From Raineyella antarctica (GTDB taxonomy: Bacteria > Actinomycetota > Actinomycetes > Propionibacteriales > Propionibacteriaceae), in NCBI RefSeq assembly GCF_900092135.1, contig NZ_FMYF01000002.1:124001-188000 (forward strand): a stretch of 64,000 bases of DNA. The letters run 5' to 3'. The translations under genes were made by a program, and so were the position numbers. The notes under the pieces were generated by a model. That model ran no database searches, was not told the DNA's origin, and saw only the letters and a list, made by a program, of their open reading frames with translations. Position 1 is the first letter of the stretch. Each line of letters begins with the position of its first letter. Positions 58,958 to 64,000 of the stretch are shown piece after piece.

Positions 58958-59362
58958 TGATGTCCTCGTCTGAGGTGAGTCGGGTTATGCTGCTCATTCT
59001 CCCCAGTGGAACTAAATTAACACATGCAGCGAACCGCACGAAGAGGATACTTTCATGGAAACAACTGCAGCGTAATGAACGTCCTTATGACACCTAGTGC
59101 CTTCAATTTGGGCGGCAGTGCGAATGCAAGTACTTATTATCAGCCTTGCTATCTGCTTCAACAAGAAGATGTGACGCAACGGTCGCACGAGGCGTGGACA
59201 ATTCGGAACTGTGCGAAGGCTCTGGTCATGAAAGACTCACATCACTGCGAATTCCATTAGATAGGTTTAACTTGAAGTCGAGAGTTGGAAGTGTTGAGGG
59301 AACTCGTGGCGAATTGTTAATGAGGGCCTTCCCGATATTTAGGAAATGGTAGGCAGGACCGC
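58958..59362. other. 405-bp gap, probably a decayed gene
   Basis: A frame starting at ATG 58957, overlapping the stop of the preceding gene (TGATG), is open to 59352 except for one TAG at 59095-59097. It reads first as a 46-residue peptide with VMLLILPSGTKLTHAANRT and ends MRAFPIFRKW. No family is recognised. The coupling to the upstream gene suggests a former gene of the operon. Confidence 0.4.
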
Positions 59363-60460
59363 ATGAAGATTTTATTGACTGGTGCAGATGGGTTCTTGGG
59401 GTGGCATACTCGGACACGTCTCAGTGCGCAAGGCGATCACGAGGTTGTTCCTGTCACGAGGAGCATGTGGGGCCAGTTGTCCGCATTGGCGCGAGATGTG
59501 GACGCGATTATTCACGTCGCCGGGGTGAACGCCCATGGGGAACCTACGGGAAATAGCGATCTGGCGGCTCAAGTTGCCGAAGCGGCCAGAAATTCCGATT
59601 CGTGCACTAGGATCGTTTACGCAAACACGATTCATGCAGGGAATGGGACGCCCTATGGTAGCGACAAGGCACGTTCCGCTGAGATCTTGTCAGAGGTGGC
59701 TGCGGAAAAGGGGGCAAAATTTGTCAATTTGAGATTCCCGAATCTGTTCGGGGAGCATGCCCGCCCTAACTACAACACCTTTGTCGCAACGTTCATCCAG
59801 GCCGTCATAGACGGTACTGTGCCGAACATCGTCGATCGTCCGATCGCTCTGTTGCATGCGCAAGAGGCGGCACAGGCACTCATAGACGGGCTAACCCTGG
59901 AGCGTACGGCTTCGGAAGCCGAGGCGTTGGCTCTTCCGATCATGGGCTCGCAGGCGACCGTCCGAGGTGTTTACGATATGCTGCTCCATTTCGACCGGCT
60001 TTACTCTAAGGGCGATATTCCGGCATTGCGTTCACCCTTCGAAGTTTCCCTTTTTAACAGCTATCGGGCAGCTCTGTTTCCGCTGCGCTCGCCTATCCCG
60101 CTTGTTAAGCACGCAGACCAGCGCGGATCGTTCTTCGAGACTGTCCGTGTTGTCGATGGGGGAGGCCAGACGTCCTTCTCCACGACTGTGCCAGGTGTCA
60201 CTCGGGGAAACCACTATCACCTGCGGAAGATCGAACGATTCGTCGTTCTCTCCGGTAATGCCCGCATAAGCTTGCGACGGATATTTAGCGACGAAGTTGT
60301 GAGTTTTGACGTCTCGGGTGATGAACCGTGTGTTGTGGACATGCCTACGATGTGGTCTCACAACATCATTAATATCGGATCAGAAACCCTGACAACACTT
60401 TTCTGGATCAACGAGCTCTTTGACCCAGGGGATCCTGACACCTTCGCGGAGGTGGTGTGA
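59363..60460 (+). CDS. capF: UDP-2-acetamido-2,6-dideoxy-hexulose reductase (CapF/WbjC)
   Basis: Bifunctional enzyme of 365 residues of the UDP-L-FucNAc pathway. N-terminal short-chain reductase domain: MKILLTGADGFLGWHTRTRL, and YGSDKARSAEIL. C-terminal cupin domain: KHADQRGSFFETVR, TRGNHYHLRKIERFVVLSG and the end FWINELFDPGDPDTFAEVV. It is upstream of capE rather than between capE and capG. Its composition is lower in GC than capE and capG. Confidence 0.9.
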   Translation: MKILLTGADGFLGWHTRTRLSAQGDHEVVPVTRSMWGQLSALARDVDAIIHVAGVNAHGEPTGNSDLAAQVAEAARNSDSCTRIVYANTIHAGNGTPYGSDKARSAEILSEVAAEKGAKFVNLRFPNLFGEHARPNYNTFVATFIQAVIDGTVPNIVDRPIALLHAQEAAQALIDGLTLERTASEAEALALPIMGSQATVRGVYDMLLHFDRLYSKGDIPALRSPFEVSLFNSYRAALFPLRSPIPLVKHADQRGSFFETVRVVDGGGQTSFSTTVPGVTRGNHYHLRKIERFVVLSGNARISLRRIFSDEVVSFDVSGDEPCVVDMPTMWSHNIINIGSETLTTLFWINELFDPGDPDTFAEVV

Positions 60461-60554
60461 TGGGAGACCGGCTTGAGGTCGTACCCCTGTTGCGCACAGC
60501 CAGATATCATCCGGCTTCGCCTAGCGCTCAGCTTTCCGAAGGATTCCAACCCAG

Positions 60555-61607
60555 ATGAGCGAGAAGAACTTGCCTAACACCACCAGCATCCGTGACTCCG
60601 TCGTAACCATCACAGGAGGCACCGGTTCCTTCGGCTCCACCATGGCCATGGACCTGCTTCGTAAGGGCGTCGGCGGTATCAACATCTTCAGTCGTGACGA
60701 GGCCAAGCAGGACGCGATGCGTCGTCGCACCGATGACCCACGCGTCCGCTACTTCATCGGTGACGTGCGAGACACCGACAGCGTCTACCAGGCCGTGCGT
60801 GGCGCTGACTTCGTCTTCCATGCCGCTGCGCTCAAGCAGGTTCCATCGTGCGAGTTCTTCCCTGAGCAGGCTGTCAAGACCAACGTGCGGGGGAGCTATA
60901 ACGTGATTGAAGCCGCGGCAAAGGCGGGGGTCCGCTCGGTGGTCTGCCTCAGTACAGACAAGGCCGTCTACCCGGTCAACGCGATGGGCATGACCAAGGC
61001 GTTGATGGAGAAGACCGCTCAGGCGTTCGCTCGGAACAACCCGAACTGCCCGACGACCGTCTCGCTGACCCGCTACGGCAACGTCATGTACTCGCGCGGC
61101 TCGGTTATTCCGCTCTTCATCCAGCAGTTGCAGGCTGGGAAGCCTCTGACGCTGACTGAACCGCTGATGACACGTTTCCTTATGTCGCTGGAGCAGTCGG
61201 TCGATCTCGTCTACCACGCTTTTTTCCATGCTACGGCGGGGGATTTGTTCGTACGCAAGGCTCCCGCGAGCACGGTTGAAACGCTGGCACGTGCGGTCGC
61301 CTCGCTGCTCGGTAACGACGACCCCGAGATCCGCGTGATCGGAGCCCGTCATGGTGAGAAGCTCCATGAGACGCTGCTGAGCCGCGAAGAGATGGCGAAG
61401 GCCGAGGATCAGGGCGGGTATTTTCGGGTCCCCCTGGACGCCCGATCGCTGCAGTACGAGTTGTACTTCGACGATGGCGAGACGCGACTGGCCGGCTTGG
61501 ATGACTACACGTCGGAGAACACCGACCGGCTCTCGCTGGAGGAGACGAAAGACCTGCTACTCACGATCCCCGAGATCGCAGCGCTGACCGAGCGGGGTGT
61601 CGCCTGA
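60555..61607 (+). CDS. capE: UDP-N-acetylglucosamine 4,6-dehydratase/5-epimerase (CapE/WbjB)
   Basis: Soluble enzyme of 350 residues that opens the UDP-L-FucNAc pathway. VVTITGGTGSFGSTMAMDLL is the NAD-binding motif, HAAALKQVPSCEFFPEQAVKTN and CLSTDKAVYPVNAMGMTKAL carry the active-site replacements of Tyr typical of inverting dehydratases (Met-Lys). VIGARHGEKLHETLLS is a family landmark. Start ATG has AAGGA 11 bp upstream. A residual capF ORF follows at once. Confidence 0.92.
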   Translation: MSEKNLPNTTSIRDSVVTITGGTGSFGSTMAMDLLRKGVGGINIFSRDEAKQDAMRRRTDDPRVRYFIGDVRDTDSVYQAVRGADFVFHAAALKQVPSCEFFPEQAVKTNVRGSYNVIEAAAKAGVRSVVCLSTDKAVYPVNAMGMTKALMEKTAQAFARNNPNCPTTVSLTRYGNVMYSRGSVIPLFIQQLQAGKPLTLTEPLMTRFLMSLEQSVDLVYHAFFHATAGDLFVRKAPASTVETLARAVASLLGNDDPEIRVIGARHGEKLHETLLSREEMAKAEDQGGYFRVPLDARSLQYELYFDDGETRLAGLDDYTSENTDRLSLEETKDLLLTIPEIAALTERGVA

Positions 61608-61726
61608 TGTGTGTTGTAGCCGCAGGCGCAGCGAGCTGCCGCGGAGATGGCGAACTCGCCACCATATTCTGGAGGAGCGAACTGTTCATACCGCAGGGCA
61701 CCGACACCTACACCGAGGTAGCCTGA
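61607..61726 (+). pseudogene. Vestigial capF, C-terminal fragment of 39 codons
   Basis: ATG 61607 overlaps the capE stop (TGATG), and the TGA at 61724-61726 overlaps the capG ATG. Residues GDGELATIFWRSELF and the end GTDTYTEVA align with the C-terminus of the intact CapF in this window (TLTTLFWINELF...PDTFAEVV). The gene lost nearly all of its 5' part but kept frame and coupling. This is the standard capE-capF-capG position. Confidence 0.75.
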
Positions 61727-62841
61727 TGACCAAAGTAATGACGGTGGTGGGCACCCGCCCTGAGATTATTAGGCTGTCCGAGGTGATCAAGCGCTTGGAC
61801 GCGACGGTCGACCACGTGCTTGTTCACACGGGCCAGAACTACGACTACGAGCTGAACGAGATCTTCTTCGAGGAGTTGGGGCTGCGCAGGCCTGACCACT
61901 TCCTCGAAGTAGACACCTCGAGCCTGGGCCACGTGCTCGGTGAGGTGCTGATCAAGACCGAGCAGGTGCTGCTGCAGGAGAAGCCGGACGCCTTCCTCGT
62001 CCTCGGGGACACGAACAGCTGTGTCGCAGCCGTGATCGCCAAGCGGATGCGCATCCCCGTCTACCACATGGAGGCCGGTAACCGGTGCTTCGACGAGAAC
62101 GTGCCGGAGGAGACGAACCGGCGCATGATCGACCATGTCGCCGACTTTAACCTTGTCTACACCGAGCATGCGCGGCGCAATCTGCTCGCCGAAGGGCTCC
62201 ATCCACGTCGCATCCTGCTGACGGGCTCGCCAATGAACGAAGTGCTCACCGCTCAACGTGCGGCCATCGAGGATTCCGACGTGCTCAAGCGGCTTGGCTT
62301 GGAGGAGGGGGGCTACTTCCTCGTCAGTGCCCATCGGGAAGAGAACGTCGACAACCCAAGCCGTCTCTCGGCGCTGCTGGACTGCCTCGAGGCCGTGGTC
62401 GACGACTTCAAGCTGCCGGTACTGGTCTCGACCCATCCACGCACCAGTAAGCGCCTCGAAGCATCCGGTCGGGACGTCGATGGCGTCAGGTTTCACAGGC
62501 CGTTGGGCTTTCACGACTACAACCACTTGCAGTTGAAGGCGCGTTGCGTACTCTCGGACTCGGGCACCATTGCTGAGGAGTCGTCGCTGCTCGGGTTCCC
62601 GGCGGTCACTCTCCGCGACTCGATCGAGCGGCCGGAGGCCCTCGACAGCGGGGCCATCATCATGACGGGTCTCGACCCGGCCAACGTGTTGGAGGCGGTC
62701 AGGGTGAGGATGGCGGACGCTGCCCTCGCGCAGGGATCCCTGCTCCCGCAGGACTACAGCCACCCCAACTCGTCGGAACGGGCAGTGGGCTTCATCCTGT
62801 CGACCTGGCGACGTCACGCGGCGTGGTCGGGCCTGAAATAG
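61726..62841 (+). CDS. capG: UDP-N-acetyl-L-fucosamine synthase / UDP-GlcNAc 2-epimerase family (CapG/WbjD)
   Basis: Epimerase of 371 residues that completes UDP-L-FucNAc. MTKVMTVVGTRPEIIRLSEV is the start; VLVHTGQNYD, VLGDTNSCVAAVIAKRM, HMEAGNRCFDENVPEETNRR and LSDSGTIAEESSLLGFPAVTLR are diagnostic of this subgroup, which keeps HMEAGNR where WecB has HVEAGLR. ATG 61726 overlaps the mini-ORF before it; GAGG lies about 8 bp upstream. Confidence 0.92.
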   Translation: MTKVMTVVGTRPEIIRLSEVIKRLDATVDHVLVHTGQNYDYELNEIFFEELGLRRPDHFLEVDTSSLGHVLGEVLIKTEQVLLQEKPDAFLVLGDTNSCVAAVIAKRMRIPVYHMEAGNRCFDENVPEETNRRMIDHVADFNLVYTEHARRNLLAEGLHPRRILLTGSPMNEVLTAQRAAIEDSDVLKRLGLEEGGYFLVSAHREENVDNPSRLSALLDCLEAVVDDFKLPVLVSTHPRTSKRLEASGRDVDGVRFHRPLGFHDYNHLQLKARCVLSDSGTIAEESSLLGFPAVTLRDSIERPEALDSGAIIMTGLDPANVLEAVRVRMADAALAQGSLLPQDYSHPNSSERAVGFILSTWRRHAAWSGLK

Positions 62842-62897
62842 TGCGTCTGATGCGAAGGAGAAGCTTAGATGCCCTTCAACCGTAAAGGGGGGACGAC

Positions 62898-64000
62898 GTG
62901 AGAGTCCTACACATCAACGCGGTCGCTGGCAGAGGAAGCACCGGTCGCCTATGTGATGAGATCTCCCAGAGACTCAGCGAGCTCGGCGATGAAGCGTACG
63001 TCGCATACTCGGTTGGGGGGGACGGTGCCGGGCGAATCCGAATCGGCTCGCGACTCGATGCAAAGCTCCACGCCTTGTTCTCTCGAGTGTCAGGCATGCA
63101 GGGGTACTTCTCCAAGAGAGCCACTGCCACACTGCTGGCCGACATTCGCAAGTTGCGGCCGGACGTCGTCCATCTGCATAACCTGCACGCCAACTACGTG
63201 AACCTGGGGATGCTGCTGAGCTACTTGGGCCAGGAGGACATCCCCACGGTTATCACGCTCCATGATTGCTGGTTCATGACAGGTAAGTGCACGCACTACG
63301 TGTCAGTCGGATGTCAGAGGTGGGAGGCGGAGTGTGGCGAGTGCCCGCTCCTGAGGGCTGACAATCCGAGTTGGCTCTTCGACCGCACGGCGAGAATGAA
63401 GCTAGACAAGATGAATTGGTTTGAGGCTATCCCGCGTCTTGCTGTTGTCGGTGTATCGGACTGGATCACCAAGGAGGCGCGTGCGTCGCACCTAGCCAGT
63501 GCTCCCATCCTGACAAGAATCTACAACTGGGTGGATCGAGCAGTGTTCTTTCCCGACGCTGCCGGAGTGACGCGGGAGCGGCTCGGGATCCCCGACGGCG
63601 ACACAATGGTGCTTGGGGTAGCAAGTGGTTGGTCAGAGAAGAAAGGACTAGGCGAGTTCGTCGAGTTGGCGCGGCTGAACCCCGATTTCAGAGTCACACT
63701 CGTCGGATCAATCGCAGACGCAGAGAATCTGCCCAAGAACGTGGTTTCCGTCGGCCCCTTGGCTGATCCATCGCAATTACGGAGGCTGTACTCGGCAGCC
63801 GATGTCTTCGTCAGCCTTTCGGAAGCAGAGACCTTCGGCCTTGTGACTGTTGAGGCACTCGCATGTGGAACGCCCGCCGTGGTTATGAACTCCACGGCAA
63901 GCCCTGAACTGGTCGCGGACGGGTGCGGCACGGTGGTGGAACCAGGTGATATTGAAGGCCTTTCGCAAGCCATCCGAGCACACGCCGCTACTGGCAAGAG
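62898..64000 (+). CDS. Family 4 glycosyltransferase (3' end outside window)
   Basis: Open from GTG 62898, preceded by a run of G and A, to the right edge: 367 codons so far. VRVLHINAVAGRGSTGRLCD starts the GT-B fold. HDCWFMTGKC, GCQRWEAECGECPLL form the Cys-rich insertion of colanic-acid-type (WcaL-like) transferases. The donor half shows LGVASGWSEKKGLGEFVEL and LSEAETFGLVTVEALACGTP. It would extend the repeat unit. The end is not in the window. Confidence 0.88.
   Translation, partial: MRVLHINAVAGRGSTGRLCDEISQRLSELGDEAYVAYSVGGDGAGRIRIGSRLDAKLHALFSRVSGMQGYFSKRATATLLADIRKLRPDVVHLHNLHANYVNLGMLLSYLGQEDIPTVITLHDCWFMTGKCTHYVSVGCQRWEAECGECPLLRADNPSWLFDRTARMKLDKMNWFEAIPRLAVVGVSDWITKEARASHLASAPILTRIYNWVDRAVFFPDAAGVTRERLGIPDGDTMVLGVASGWSEKKGLGEFVELARLNPDFRVTLVGSIADAENLPKNVVSVGPLADPSQLRRLYSAADVFVSLSEAETFGLVTVEALACGTPAVVMNSTASPELVADGCGTVVEPGDIEGLSQAIRAHAATGK

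Noticed and set aside
60461-60556. 32-codon ORF between capF and capE
   Set aside because: It overlaps the capE ATG but the peptide resembles nothing known; too short to support alone.

Overview
The window looks like a high-GC actinobacterial chromosome, most probably from Propionibacteriaceae or a close relative. This is an inference from very GC-rich codon use, many GTG starts, a eukaryotic-type UGPase, a DtxR/IdeR regulator almost identical in its key segments to the corynebacterial protein, and the moeA-moaC-mog-rimJ-glpR/sepX gene order next to mscL, fmdB and 5-FTHF cyclo-ligase. No rRNA, CRISPR array, integrase or transposase is visible.

Region 1 (1-16.8 kb) is housekeeping: serC, pdxH, mscL, UGPase, tRNA-Arg(CCT), thioredoxin, a methyltransferase, the iron regulator dtxR, a SIS-domain sugar-phosphate protein, an SAF-domain protein, PPK2, an FmdB zinc-ribbon protein and 5-FTHF cyclo-ligase. 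The operon moeA-moaC-mog-rimJ-glpR/sepX follows and ends before tRNA-Ala(CGC). A 5'-truncated EndoU-like toxin with an overlapping immunity-type gene sits at 8.9-9.8 kb.

Region 2 (16.9-29.3 kb) carries a methyltransferase, a GT2/polysaccharide-deacetylase pair, a rhodanese and fumC. Next is a sulfur operon (SQR-like flavoprotein, DsrC/TusE-like protein, DsrE-like protein) with a CsoR/CstR-type dyad at its start. It is followed by a GntR regulator, an aromatic-ring monooxygenase, an MHS-type transporter and a FUSC-type exporter.

Region 3 (29.3-31.5 kb) is an AbiE-type (type IV) toxin-antitoxin pair enclosed by two direct copies of an 89-bp palindromic element. The nucleotidyltransferase appears frameshifted.

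Region 4 (31.5-47.5 kb) begins with feoA-feoB-nifU-like behind a clear DtxR/IdeR box, which links it to the dtxR gene in Region 1. It continues with a sulfate ABC transporter operon, an ankyrin protein, an FMN-reductase/LLM monooxygenase pair, small membrane and PPOX proteins, an SGNH hydrolase, a DUF6884/GIY-YIG-like fusion, HrpB helicase and an acetyltransferase. Two nested palindromes of one family and several tandem repeats lie in its intergenic DNA.

Region 5 (47.7-64 kb, all + strand) is the start of an extracellular-polysaccharide locus: Wzz/Wzc-type tyrosine kinase, membrane 4,6-dehydratase, initiating sugar transferase, aldo/keto reductase, split transketolase, glycosyltransferases, pyruvyltransferase and the UDP-L-FucNAc genes capF, capE, capG. 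GC falls markedly from about 54.7 to 60.5 kb, as expected for exchanged serotype genes. Two vestiges are readable: a 39-codon capF remnant between capE and capG, and a 42-codon GDP-mannose-dehydratase-like mini-ORF before the membrane dehydratase. No flippase or polymerase gene is seen, and the locus runs off the right edge.
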